Position numbers and translations under genes: made by a program. Source: JALZCH01 sp036387135 (GTDB lineage: Bacteria; Acidobacteriota; Blastocatellia; Pyrinomonadales; Pyrinomonadaceae). Taken from it: a stretch of 64,000 nt of DNA. The stretch spans positions 82,716-146,715 of the forward strand of contig DASVUH010000062.1 of assembly GCA_036387135.1 (NCBI GenBank), written 5' to 3'. The stretch's first letter is position 1, and the number at the start of each line of letters is the position of its first letter. Shown piece by piece: positions 41,991-50,139 of this stretch. A model generated the notes under the pieces. The model ran no database searches. It was not told where the DNA came from and saw only the letters and a program-made list of their open reading frames with translations.

Positions 41991-43808
41991 ATGCAGGATT
42001 TTCGCCGCTTATTAAAATATTTAAAACCGCATCTGGGCATTTTCATTGTCGCTTTTGCGGCGATGGCGGCGGTCGGTTTGCTCGAAAGCGCGCGGCTGGC
42101 GCTGATTGTTCCGGTTTTTAATCAAGCGCTGGCGGTCGGCGGAGAAACCGCCAAACGCTCCGAGACGCTGTTTAATCTGCAAGATTATATTCCCGAATCC
42201 GGCATTGAGGCTTGGGCGACGATTGCCGGTTTTCTGTTGGCTTTCTCGATTTTCAAAGCGGTGGCTGATTTTTTCGCGCAGTATTTGATGGCTCGCATCG
42301 GGCAAACCGCCGTTTTGCAGCTCCGGCTGGATTTATACTCGCACCTGCTCAAACAGTCCGCTTCGTTTTTTGAAAAACACCGGACGAATTTTCTCGTTTC
42401 GCGGCTCGTGACGAGCGCGGCGGCGATTGAATTGACGGTTTCGGCGACAATTCGCGATATGCTGCGCGAAGGAATTCAATTCTTTTGCTTTCTCGGCGCG
42501 GCGCTTTTTTTTAATTGGCGTTTAACTTTGGGCGCAATGCTCGTCGCGCCGGTCATTGGCATTTTAACCGCAAAATTCTCGAAAGCTTTAAGAAATCTGG
42601 CGCACGAATCGCTTGAAGGCAGCAAAATACTGACCGACACGGCGCAGGAATCGCTCTCCAATCACACGGTCGTCAAAGCGTTTCGCGCCGAAGAACGCGA
42701 AAAACAAAGATTTTCCGCCGTTGCCGAACTGATTAAACGGGCAAATTTGCGTTCGGCAAAAATTGCTTCTCTGTCGCCGCAAACAATCGAACTTGTCGGC
42801 GTTTTGAGCTTTGTCGCGCTGCTTTATTTCGGGCAGCGCGAAGTTTTTGCCGGCAGACTCGATTCGACTCAGTTTCTCACGTTTCTGCTGTATCTTTTTA
42901 GCTGCTACGACCCGTTGCGGAAATTGTCGCGGCTGCACAATTCGCTCGAACAAGGTTTCGCCGCCGCGCGTCACGTTTGGGAAGTAATGGACGAAAATCT
43001 CGCGCTTCCTGAAAAACCGAATGCTGTCGAGCTAAAGCCTTTGCGCGAAAAAATCGAGTGGAAAAACGTCTCTTTCAACTACAAAGAAGAACACAAAACG
43101 ATTTTGCGCGATGTCAATCTGGAAATCGAAGCCGGAAAAATCGTCGCGCTCGTCGGCGAATCGGGCGGCGGGAAATCAACTCTGACCAAATTGATTCCGC
43201 GTTTTTACGACGTTTCGGAAGGCGCGATTTTATGGGACAAAACCGACATTCGAGACGCAAAGCTCGACAGCTTACGAAAACAAATCGCCGTCGTCACGCA
43301 GGAGACCGTGCTTTTTAACGACACGGTTCGCTACAACATTTCTTACGGAAAACCGGACGCGACCGAGACGGAAATCGAACGCGCGGCAAAAGTCGCTTTC
43401 GCGCACGAATTTATCGCCGATTTGCCCGACGGTTATGACACAATCGTCGGCGAGCGCGGCATTTTTCTTTCCGGCGGGCAGAGACAAAGATTGGCAATCG
43501 CCAGAGCCGTTTTGTCAGATGCTCCGGTTTTGATTCTGGACGAAGCGACTTCGGCTCTCGATTCGGAAAGCGAACGTCTGGTGCAAAAAGCTCTCGAAAA
43601 TTTGCTGGAAAACCGCACGGCAATCGTCATCGCGCACCGGCTTTCGACAATTCGCCGCGCAGATAAAATCGTCGTCATGGAACGCGGCAGAATCGCTGAA
43701 ACCGGATCACACGAAGAACTTTTGGTGAAAAACGGTATTTATCGTAGGCTGTATGAATTGCAATTTGAAACAGTTATCAGTCAACAGTTAGCAGTTAACA
43801 AAGACTGA
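41991..43808 (+). CDS. ABC transporter with fused permease and ATPase domains (MsbA-like exporter)
   Basis: 605 residues: six-helix permease domain (about residues 15-300) and nucleotide-binding domain (about 340-590) with Walker A GESGGGKST, signature LSGGQRQRLAIARAV, Walker B PVLILDEATSALD and the H-loop in AHRLSTI. Family members export lipids, drugs or peptides; MsbA-type lipid A flipping is a reasonable guess. The last residues (TVISQQLAVNKD) are encoded by the left arm of a 7-mer palindrome, so the C-terminus appears to be rewritten by the repeat. Confidence 0.92.
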   Translation: MQDFRRLLKYLKPHLGIFIVAFAAMAAVGLLESARLALIVPVFNQALAVGGETAKRSETLFNLQDYIPESGIEAWATIAGFLLAFSIFKAVADFFAQYLMARIGQTAVLQLRLDLYSHLLKQSASFFEKHRTNFLVSRLVTSAAAIELTVSATIRDMLREGIQFFCFLGAALFFNWRLTLGAMLVAPVIGILTAKFSKALRNLAHESLEGSKILTDTAQESLSNHTVVKAFRAEEREKQRFSAVAELIKRANLRSAKIASLSPQTIELVGVLSFVALLYFGQREVFAGRLDSTQFLTFLLYLFSCYDPLRKLSRLHNSLEQGFAAARHVWEVMDENLALPEKPNAVELKPLREKIEWKNVSFNYKEEHKTILRDVNLEIEAGKIVALVGESGGGKSTLTKLIPRFYDVSEGAILWDKTDIRDAKLDSLRKQIAVVTQETVLFNDTVRYNISYGKPDATETEIERAAKVAFAHEFIADLPDGYDTIVGERGIFLSGGQRQRLAIARAVLSDAPVLILDEATSALDSESERLVQKALENLLENRTAIVIAHRLSTIRRADKIVVMERGRIAETGSHEELLVKNGIYRRLYELQFETVISQQLAVNKD

Positions 43809-43835
43809 TAACTGTTGACTGTTGACTGATAACTG
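43771..43835. repeat. degenerate 7-mer palindrome (CAGTTAT type) overlapping the exporter 3' end
   Basis: The left side reads CAGTTAT, CAGTCAA, CAGTTAG, CAGTTAA; the right side reads CTGATAA, CTGTTGA, CTGTTGA, CTGATAA. The left arm lies inside the coding region and the right arm covers the space before yicC. Confidence 0.85.
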
Positions 43836-43842
43836 AAAAAAA

Positions 43843-44721
43843 ATGAAATCAATGACCGGATTCGGGCGCGGCGCGTCTTCAGGCGAGAATTACGCGGCGT
43901 CCGTTGAATTAAAAACTGTAAACAATCGTTTTCTCGACGTTCATCTGCGGCTCGCATCAGAGCTGCAATCGCTCGAAGCCGTTTTAAAGCGGCAAATTTC
44001 TTCCAGACTTTCGCGCGGGCGCGTTGATGTAACGCTCTCGCTCGAACGCACCAGCGAAATCGCTTACGAATTAAACCGCCCGCTGATTGCCGGATATTTG
44101 CAGGCTTTGAGTCAATTGCGGCAGGAATTTTCGCTTTCGGGCGAGCCGGATTTAAACGTCATCGCGCGGCTGCCGGGCGTTTTGCAAACGGCGAAAGATG
44201 AGCTTGACACCGAAACGCAAAACGGAATCGAAGCCGCGCTCGAATTGGCTTTGACCGAGCTTGAACAAATGCGCGAAATCGAAGGCGAAGCGTTAAAAAT
44301 CGAAATGTTTTCGCGTCTTGCGGAAATCGAGCGGCAGATCGCCGTCATTGAACCGAACGCCGCCAGCATCACGGAAAACTACCGCGCCCGTTTGCAGAAA
44401 AAAATCACCGATTTGCTCGCCAAATCCGACTCGCAAATCGAATTGGATCAAGCGCGTCTGGCGCAGGAAGTAGCATATTTAGCCGAGCGGAGCGATGTTT
44501 CAGAAGAATTGGCGCGGCTGAAAAGCCATATCTCGCAATTTCGTGAAATCTGCGAATCAGAGGGCGAGATCGGCAAGCGGCTCGATTTTTTAACGCAGGA
44601 ATTAAACCGCGAGGGAAACACGATTTTGTCCAAAGCCACCGACATCGTAATCAAAGAAGCCGCGCTCGTCGTCAAAGCCGAAATCGAGAAAATTCGCGAG
44701 CAGGTGCAAAACGTTGAATAA
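43843..44721 (+). CDS. yicC: YicC family endoribonuclease-like protein
   Basis: 292 residues. MKSMTGFGRGASSGE, KTVNNRFLDVHLRL, the DQARLAQEVAYLAERSDVSE stretch and EGEIGKRLDFLTQELNREGN with TILSKA are the conserved YicC segments. Homologues are stress-associated endoribonucleases. It precedes gmk and rpoZ, the order yicC-gmk-rpoZ seen in many bacteria. Confidence 0.94.
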   Translation: MKSMTGFGRGASSGENYAASVELKTVNNRFLDVHLRLASELQSLEAVLKRQISSRLSRGRVDVTLSLERTSEIAYELNRPLIAGYLQALSQLRQEFSLSGEPDLNVIARLPGVLQTAKDELDTETQNGIEAALELALTELEQMREIEGEALKIEMFSRLAEIERQIAVIEPNAASITENYRARLQKKITDLLAKSDSQIELDQARLAQEVAYLAERSDVSEELARLKSHISQFREICESEGEIGKRLDFLTQELNREGNTILSKATDIVIKEAALVVKAEIEKIREQVQNVE

Positions 44722-44794
44722 ATAGTAATTAGTAATCAGTAATTAGTAATCAGCTTTTAAACTGATTACTAATTACTGATTACTTTCTACTGAT
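44722..44794. repeat. degenerate 7-mer palindrome (TAGTAAT type) between yicC and gmk
   Basis: The left side reads TAGTAAT, TAGTAAT, CAGTAAT, TAGTAAT, CAGC; the right side reads CTGATTA, CTAATTA, CTGATTA, CTTTCTA, CTG. Near-perfect inverse arms, with the loop TTTTAAA. Confidence 0.85.
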
Positions 44795-44797
44795 TTA

Positions 44798-45415
44798 ATG
44801 AAGGGTAATTTATTCATAATCAGCTCGCCTTCCGGCGGCGGCAAAGGCACTTTGATTCGTGAAATCTTGAACAGAGTGCCTGATGTCGGTTATTCTATTT
44901 CGTTCACTACCAGGCAGCCGCGGCTGGGTGAAATACAGGGGCAGCATTATTATTTTGTTGGTGTTCAAGAATTTGAAAATTTGATTGCGGCGGGCGAATT
45001 TCTCGAATATGCAAACGTTCACGGCAATTTTTACGGGACTTCGCGCGGCGAAGTGGAAAAAGAATTGCTGCTCGGGCGCGATGTGATTTTGGAAATTGAT
45101 GTGCAGGGCGCAGAGAGCATCAAACGTTTGATGCCCGAATCGGTTTCGGTTTTTATTTTGCCGCCGGATTTTGAAACTTTGCGCGAGCGTTTAATCAGGC
45201 GCGGAACGGACGCGCCGGAAGTTTTAGCCGTCAGGTTGAAAAACGCGCCGGACGAAATCAGGCGTTTTACCGAATTCGATTATATGATTGTCAACGATGA
45301 AAAAGAACGCGCCTTTGCGCAGCTTGCCGCGATTTTTTACGCCGAACGCGCACGCGCCGGACGGATGACAGTAGCGGCGCAGGAAGTTTTGGATACTTTT
45401 CCGAAAAACGATTAA
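44798..45415 (+). CDS. gmk: guanylate kinase
   Basis: 205 residues. P-loop ISSPSGGGKGTLIREIL, GMP-binding SISFTTRQPRLGEIQGQHYY, then GNFYGTSRGEVEKEL, VILEIDVQGAESIK and IFILPP-like strands (VFILPPDFETLRERLIRRG). It phosphorylates GMP to GDP. Located between yicC and rpoZ. Confidence 0.96.
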   Translation: MKGNLFIISSPSGGGKGTLIREILNRVPDVGYSISFTTRQPRLGEIQGQHYYFVGVQEFENLIAAGEFLEYANVHGNFYGTSRGEVEKELLLGRDVILEIDVQGAESIKRLMPESVSVFILPPDFETLRERLIRRGTDAPEVLAVRLKNAPDEIRRFTEFDYMIVNDEKERAFAQLAAIFYAERARAGRMTVAAQEVLDTFPKND

Positions 45416-45465
45416 ACGTTATGTTTTGAGCTTAATTTAAAATTTGATTATTGGAGATGATGATT

Positions 45466-45684
45466 ATGGAAGAAAACGAAAATCTTGATGGAAACGAACA
45501 AAAACGACCGCCGGTGATGGATTCAAAATACCGAATGATTCTAGTCGCAGCGCAGCGCAGTAAGCAGCTTCAGCGCAACGCCCGCCCGCGCGTCGGAATG
45601 GACGCCGCCAAACACAAACCGACCAGAATTGCGCTCGAAGAAGTAAGAAAAGAGATGGTTAATTTTGAAATCACGGAAGAGTAA
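45466..45684 (+). CDS. rpoZ: RNA polymerase omega subunit
   Basis: About 72 residues from ATG 45466, chosen because GGAG at 45453-45456 gives a 9-bp spacing; upstream in-frame TTG/ATG codons (45451, 45457, 45460) are too close to it. SKYRMILVAAQRSKQLQRNA and the RIALEEVRKEMVNFEI end are typical of omega, which assists assembly of RNA polymerase and influences (p)ppGpp response. It is followed by a bidirectional terminator. Confidence 0.9.
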   Translation: MEENENLDGNEQKRPPVMDSKYRMILVAAQRSKQLQRNARPRVGMDAAKHKPTRIALEEVRKEMVNFEITEE

Positions 45685-45698
45685 AGAATTTTTGACGG

Positions 45699-45748
45699 AA
45701 AAAGGAAAGCCGAATCAGATTTGCTCAATCTCCGGGCTTTCCTTTTTT
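45699..45748. terminator. bidirectional terminator between rpoZ and the HEATH-motif gene
   Basis: AAAAAGGAAAGCC (45699-45711) pairs with GGCTTTCCTTTTT (45735-45747). The right arm lies within the 3' end of the converging minus-strand gene. Confidence 0.75.
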
Positions 45749-46194
45749 GTTTTGGCAAGCTCGGTTTTCCATTCGACGTAAGCTGTTGCCGCCTCACGCG
45801 CTTCCGCCTCGTGTTTGATGGCGTAATACGCTTGCCATCTAGTTTGCACATCGCGTTTCCCCTGCTCGCGCAGAAAAGCGAGCCATTCTTTCAGATAACC
45901 CGTTAAAAACCCGAAAAAACCTTCTCTCGCGTACTGCAAAACGTGCGTCGCTTCGTGGACGATTAATTCAAACGGAGCATAAATTTTTCCTTCGGCAAGA
46001 TTAATTGTGACAAAAGCCGGGTCAATAAATACGCGCCTTCCGAGCGTGATGCCGCTGATTTTGAATGTGCGGCAAACCACGCTCGCCCAAAAACCACAGT
46101 AAATGCTGAATTCGGGCAAAATCAAATTCTCGTCTTTAAAGTAAATGCGGAAAAATTCTTCGATTTTTCGGCGCGATTCGGCGGCGATTTTCAT
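45715..46194 (-). CDS. hypothetical protein with HEATH metal-binding-like motif
   Basis: 159 residues, no signal peptide. FELIVHEATHVLQYAREGFF contains HExxH and is followed by a helix with IKHEAEAREAATAY, whose glutamates could be the third zinc ligand. This arrangement resembles minimal zinc metallopeptidase domains (DUF4157-like). Soluble or peripheral. The true family is not certain, and its substrate is unknown. Confidence 0.6.
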   Translation of the reverse strand: MKIAAESRRKIEEFFRIYFKDENLILPEFSIYCGFWASVVCRTFKISGITLGRRVFIDPAFVTINLAEGKIYAPFELIVHEATHVLQYAREGFFGFLTGYLKEWLAFLREQGKRDVQTRWQAYYAIKHEAEAREAATAYVEWKTELAKTKKESPEIEQI

Positions 46195-46303
46195 TTTTCT
46201 AAGATTGCCAAAAATGAAAAAGAAAGCGCAAGCTCAAAGCAGATTTCAATATTTGAAACTCGCCTTGCCGTTGAATTGAAGGAATTGCTGTTGTGAAAGG
46301 GAC

Positions 46304-47329
46304 TTATTGTATCTGTTGTTTTTGAAGTCTGAGCGCGCCGCCGAACGAGACCAAATTAATCGTCGCGTCGCCGTCGCCGTAAACTCCGACGATTCGGCGC
46401 GGCGTCTGTCCCGGTTTACTTTGAAGAGTCGGTTTAAATGACGGAAGGTTTGTTTGTAAAGTCGAGTTTGTCGTCGCGCTCAATTGAAACGATGATTTTA
46501 ACGGCAAAAACAACGTAACCGCGCCGGTTACTGTTTTGAAATCGTAAACTCCGCCCGCAACGACCGAGCCAAAATAATTCAGATTGCTGTTTGAAGAACC
46601 GCCTACGATCCGGGCGTGCGCGACATCCTGCAGCGTGACGTTCCCGCTATCGCTATTAGCGCTAAGCGAATCGGTATCATTAAGCGGCTTTAATCTAATC
46701 CCAAAGACGTTTCCGGTGGTGGATTTCAGTTTTATTTTACCGATTGAATCTTCTGCGACGACATTTCCGGCTAAACTTGAAATTTCGGCTTCCTCTCGGA
46801 CATCTCTGATTAAAACGTCGCCGTTAACGTTTACAACTTTGATTTTAGCAACTGATTCTACTTTAAAATTGGCGTTACGACTTGTAATATCAACAACGGC
46901 TCCCTGCGGCACTTCGATTTCAATGTTTGAACCGCTCAGACATTCGTTTCTTCTATACTGACCGGGCTTAACAGGCTCTTTCGGGTCGAAACCCACAATT
47001 GTCAACCAGCTTGCGGCTTTGTCGGCATTGCGTTTGAGAACTTTAAAACCGAGCTTTCCGTCTTCAACCAGCGCGCGGACTTCATTACGCCGCCAACCGC
47101 GCACGCTGACGTTGCCTTCCGAAACGCAAAACGTAATCGTCGGTCGCGCGTCCGAAGCAATGGCTTTTTCGACCGGCGGAATCGCTTCGACTTTGGCTTC
47201 GACAAACTTAGCCAGCTTGGCGGTTTCTTCCGGGCAGTGGGTCTTTGCTTTTGCCTGCGCGAGAATGGCGAAATTCACCGCGCCCGCAAGAGCCAGAAGC
47301 AAAACCATTTTGTTCAAGTAAGCTTTCAT
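46304..47329 (-). CDS. DUF4097-like secreted protein (beta-helix type)
   Basis: About 341 residues from ATG 47329; a GTG start at 47341 would overlap the previous stop (GTGA). A signal peptide is followed by Ala/Lys-rich sequence and then a long run of short beta strands with repeated motifs such as VVDITSRNANFKVES, VKVVNVNGDVLIRDV-like and ISSLAGNVVAEDSIGKIKLK. These resemble the DUF4097 / putative auto-adhesin family, whose members often follow sigma/anti-sigma pairs. It is the third gene of the sigma operon. Confidence 0.7.
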   Translation of the reverse strand: MKAYLNKMVLLLALAGAVNFAILAQAKAKTHCPEETAKLAKFVEAKVEAIPPVEKAIASDARPTITFCVSEGNVSVRGWRRNEVRALVEDGKLGFKVLKRNADKAASWLTIVGFDPKEPVKPGQYRRNECLSGSNIEIEVPQGAVVDITSRNANFKVESVAKIKVVNVNGDVLIRDVREEAEISSLAGNVVAEDSIGKIKLKSTTGNVFGIRLKPLNDTDSLSANSDSGNVTLQDVAHARIVGGSSNSNLNYFGSVVAGGVYDFKTVTGAVTLFLPLKSSFQLSATTNSTLQTNLPSFKPTLQSKPGQTPRRIVGVYGDGDATINLVSFGGALRLQKQQIQ

Positions 47330-47337
47330 TCTAGTTT

Positions 47338-48267
47338 TCACCGTATCGTCGCCATTAATTGCGATTTTTCAGCAACGGTGTTGAGCAAATCAATTTTATT
47401 CTGGTACGAAGCGAACAAAATGCGTTTCGCGTTTTCGTCATTCGGATTGCGGCGCACCTGTCGCTGCATTTTTTCAATCGCTTTGTCTATCATCGCCACG
47501 TTCTGCTCATATTCGACGCGAAAGCTCGGACGCATCACGGCTTCATCGGTCGAAGCGACCGTTTCGGATAAACCGTTAATCGCTTCCAAATACAATCTTT
47601 CCTCAACCAAAGGCGCGTTTAAATCAACATTTCTGACCGGAGAATTTTTGATCGTTTTCGGAGTAACAACTTTCGGTTTTGCCTCGACACGATAATTTGC
47701 TTTTACCGCTTCAAAACCGTCAGGTCGTTTCTGCGTTGCATTTTTTATTGTGATTGAAGGCGCAGTCGTCTGTGCTTCAACCGAAGGATTCGAATCGGGC
47801 GGTTTAACATTAACAACGGTTGACGGCGGATTTTCATTTTGAGCAATTATTGGGGAATTATTTTCGGGATTTGCTTGTCGGAAAATGCCTGAAAACGAAA
47901 AGAAAGCGATGAGCGCCGCGCCCAGCGCCAAACCGGCGGTCGGCGCGGCAAATTGCGGCAAGCGGCTCAAGCCCAGCAAACCAAATGCGGTTTGCCAAAT
48001 CGAAACCGGCTGCATTGCCGATGCCGGAATTGAATCGAGCTGATCTATTTCGTTGTTGATTCGCGCCCAGATTCGCTGCGTCGGCACGGCGTAAGCGTTT
48101 TCGATGGAAAATGCCTGCATCACGGCGTCGTTTTCGCTTTCGGCTTCGAGCATTAGATTTGAACAGGCGTCGCAAATCGAAAAATGCGAAGCTGCAAATT
48201 CTAACCGCTCGCCCGAAAGCTCACCGTCCAAAAATGCGTGAATTGTCCCAATGTCTATGTGTTTCAT
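47338..48267 (-). CDS. anti-sigma factor (zinc-finger type) with single membrane segment
   Basis: About 309 residues from ATG 48267, which overlaps the sigma stop as ATGA; the longer frame to 48408 runs through the sigma gene. HIDIGTIHAFLDGELSGERL, then SHFSICDACSNLML forms the HxxxCxxC zinc-binding anti-sigma domain. A hydrophobic segment (about residues 105-130) is the membrane anchor, followed by a periplasmic Pro/Asn/Thr-rich part and a helical end. It should hold the adjacent ECF sigma factor inactive until a signal arrives. Confidence 0.85.
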   Translation of the reverse strand: MKHIDIGTIHAFLDGELSGERLEFAASHFSICDACSNLMLEAESENDAVMQAFSIENAYAVPTQRIWARINNEIDQLDSIPASAMQPVSIWQTAFGLLGLSRLPQFAAPTAGLALGAALIAFFSFSGIFRQANPENNSPIIAQNENPPSTVVNVKPPDSNPSVEAQTTAPSITIKNATQKRPDGFEAVKANYRVEAKPKVVTPKTIKNSPVRNVDLNAPLVEERLYLEAINGLSETVASTDEAVMRPSFRVEYEQNVAMIDKAIEKMQRQVRRNPNDENAKRILFASYQNKIDLLNTVAEKSQLMATIR

Positions 48268-48833
48268 TGTTTTATCCCAATTTTCCCGTAAAACCGCAAA
48301 AACTCTTTGCGGGCGCGAGCGACAAAAGTTCCGATGCTGGTTTCGTTTAATCCGAGGGTGACGGCGATTTCCTTGTAAGACATTCCCTGTTCTTTGAGCA
48401 TCAAGCAACTACGCATCGGCTCTTTCACTTTTGCCAACGCTTTCCGAACTTCCTCGATTTCGGTTTTTCGCTCGTAATCGAGTTCCGGTTCGGCAGTGTA
48501 ATTTGCTTCTGCTTCTTTGAAGAACGCATCGTCCCTTGCCGTTGCCCTAAAGTTTCCGCGCAGCGCGTTTCGCGCTACATTCATCGTCACTCTGATCAGC
48601 CACGCTTTCAATAAATCATCAGTCGGCACCGAGTCGAGATTTTTATAAAGCCGGATGAAAACTTCCTGCGTCACGTCTTCGGCGAGCGAAGCGTCCTGCA
48701 CGACGCCGCGCGCGACGCGAAAAACCGTGCGATGATGAAGCGTGAAAGCCTCGTCAAACTCGATCTTTTCACTTGCCGTTTGCGCCGCCGTTTGTGCCAT
48801 TACGCCGGACAATATTTTCGCCTCTCCGTGCAT
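48264..48833 (-). CDS. ECF-type RNA polymerase sigma factor
   Basis: 189 residues. Region 2 is LHHRTVFRVARGVVQDASLA then EDVTQEVFIRLYKNL, region 4 is RSCLMLKEQGMSYKEIAVTL then GLNETSIGTFVARARKEFLR. Only these two regions are present, as in group 4 sigma factors. It overlaps the anti-sigma gene by 4 bp and is probably autoregulated. An internal ATG (48800) is also possible as a start. Confidence 0.92.
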   Translation of the reverse strand: MHGEAKILSGVMAQTAAQTASEKIEFDEAFTLHHRTVFRVARGVVQDASLAEDVTQEVFIRLYKNLDSVPTDDLLKAWLIRVTMNVARNALRGNFRATARDDAFFKEAEANYTAEPELDYERKTEIEEVRKALAKVKEPMRSCLMLKEQGMSYKEIAVTLGLNETSIGTFVARARKEFLRFYGKIGIKQ

Positions 48834-48965
48834 TTCTCCGTTCGACTCGTTTGCCGCTCGTCACTATAAGAACACCGCTAAGTTAGAATTTGTGACAAAT
48901 ATTTCAAACGATTTTTATTAAGTTTCCGATTCAAAGTTTTTGTTTTATCCTGAAATTTAGAAATT

Positions 48966-50027
48966 ATGCCGATGAACTCAGCAGAAGCAATTTCCGATGA
49001 ATTATACAACAGCGCGTTCCTGCGCGCCTGTCGCCGCGAGCCTGTCCCGCATACGCCCATCTGGCTGATGCGCCAAGCCGGGCGTTACCAAGCATCATAC
49101 CGCGAATTGCGGCAAAAAATCAGCTTTTTAGAGCTTTGCAAAACGCCCGAACTCGCCACAAAAGTCACGGTCGAAGCGGTCGAGCAGACCGGAGTTGATG
49201 CGGCGATTATTTTTTCCGATATTTTGCCGATTTTAGAACCGATGGGCGCGTCGCTCGAATACGTCGGCGGGAGCAAACCGCAGATTCACAATCCGGTTCG
49301 TACCACGACGGATATTGAGAATTTGCGCGAGCTTGAAACAGTCGAAGAACTAAATTACGTTTACGAGGCTTTGCGGCAAACGCGCCGCGCTTTGCCCGGA
49401 AACATTCCGCTGATCGGTTTTTGCGGAGCGCCTTTTACGCTCGCGTCGTATTTAATCGAAGGCGGCGGCTCGAAAAATTATGTATTGACCAAATCGCTGA
49501 TGTATTCGGACAGTGGAGCTTGGAATGAGCTGTTGTCGAAATTGTCGCGAGCATTAGTTAAATATTTAAACGCTCAAATCGCTGCGGGCGCAAACGCCGT
49601 TCAGATTTTCGATTCGTGGGTCGGCTGTCTCTCGCCCGACGATTACCGCGAATATGTTTTGCCGCACACAAAATTCGTGGTCGAAAACGTCGAAAAATCA
49701 GTGCCGATAATTCATTTCGGAACGGGAACGGCGACGCTTTTGAAAATGATGCGAGATTGCGGCGATGTAATCGGCGTTGACTGGCATTCAAATCTCGCCG
49801 ATGCGTGGCAGACAATCGGTTTTGACAAAGCCGCAATGGGAAATTTAGACCCTGTTCAACTTTTCGCGCCGCGCGAAGTTTTGCTGGAAAAAGCCCGCAG
49901 AATTTTGGAACAGGCGGCTGGCAGAAACGGTCACATTTTCAATCTCGGACATGGAATTTTGCCCGAAACGCCAATGAATAACGTAATAGCATTGGTTGAT
50001 TTCGTTCACGAATTTAGTACGAGATGA
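48966..50027 (+). CDS. hemE: uroporphyrinogen decarboxylase
   Basis: 353 residues. The signatures TPIWLMRQAGRYQASYRELR and IPLIGFCGAPFTLASYLIEG are complete, and NLGHGILPETP is near the end. It converts uroporphyrinogen III to coproporphyrinogen III in haem synthesis. It begins the haem cluster hemE-hemH-PPOX. A palindromic 8-mer repeat separates it from hemH. Confidence 0.96.
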   Translation: MPMNSAEAISDELYNSAFLRACRREPVPHTPIWLMRQAGRYQASYRELRQKISFLELCKTPELATKVTVEAVEQTGVDAAIIFSDILPILEPMGASLEYVGGSKPQIHNPVRTTTDIENLRELETVEELNYVYEALRQTRRALPGNIPLIGFCGAPFTLASYLIEGGGSKNYVLTKSLMYSDSGAWNELLSKLSRALVKYLNAQIAAGANAVQIFDSWVGCLSPDDYREYVLPHTKFVVENVEKSVPIIHFGTGTATLLKMMRDCGDVIGVDWHSNLADAWQTIGFDKAAMGNLDPVQLFAPREVLLEKARRILEQAAGRNGHIFNLGHGILPETPMNNVIALVDFVHEFSTR

Positions 50028-50032
50028 TCTTC

Positions 50033-50129
50033 ACCGCCGAGACGCAGAGACGCAGAGAAAGAAACGAAAGTTTTTATTCTATTGTCTCAAATTCTTTTTC
50101 TAAACTCGGCGTCTCTGCGTCTCGGCGGT
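50033..50129. repeat. 8-mer palindrome (ACGCAGAG type) with 21-bp perfect arms
   Basis: ACCGCCGAGACGCAGAGACG then C (50033-50053) is the exact inverse of 50109-50129. It sits between hemE and hemH, ending 10 bp before the hemH GTG start, so it may affect hemH translation. Confidence 0.85.
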
Positions 50130-50139
50130 TCAATTTTAC

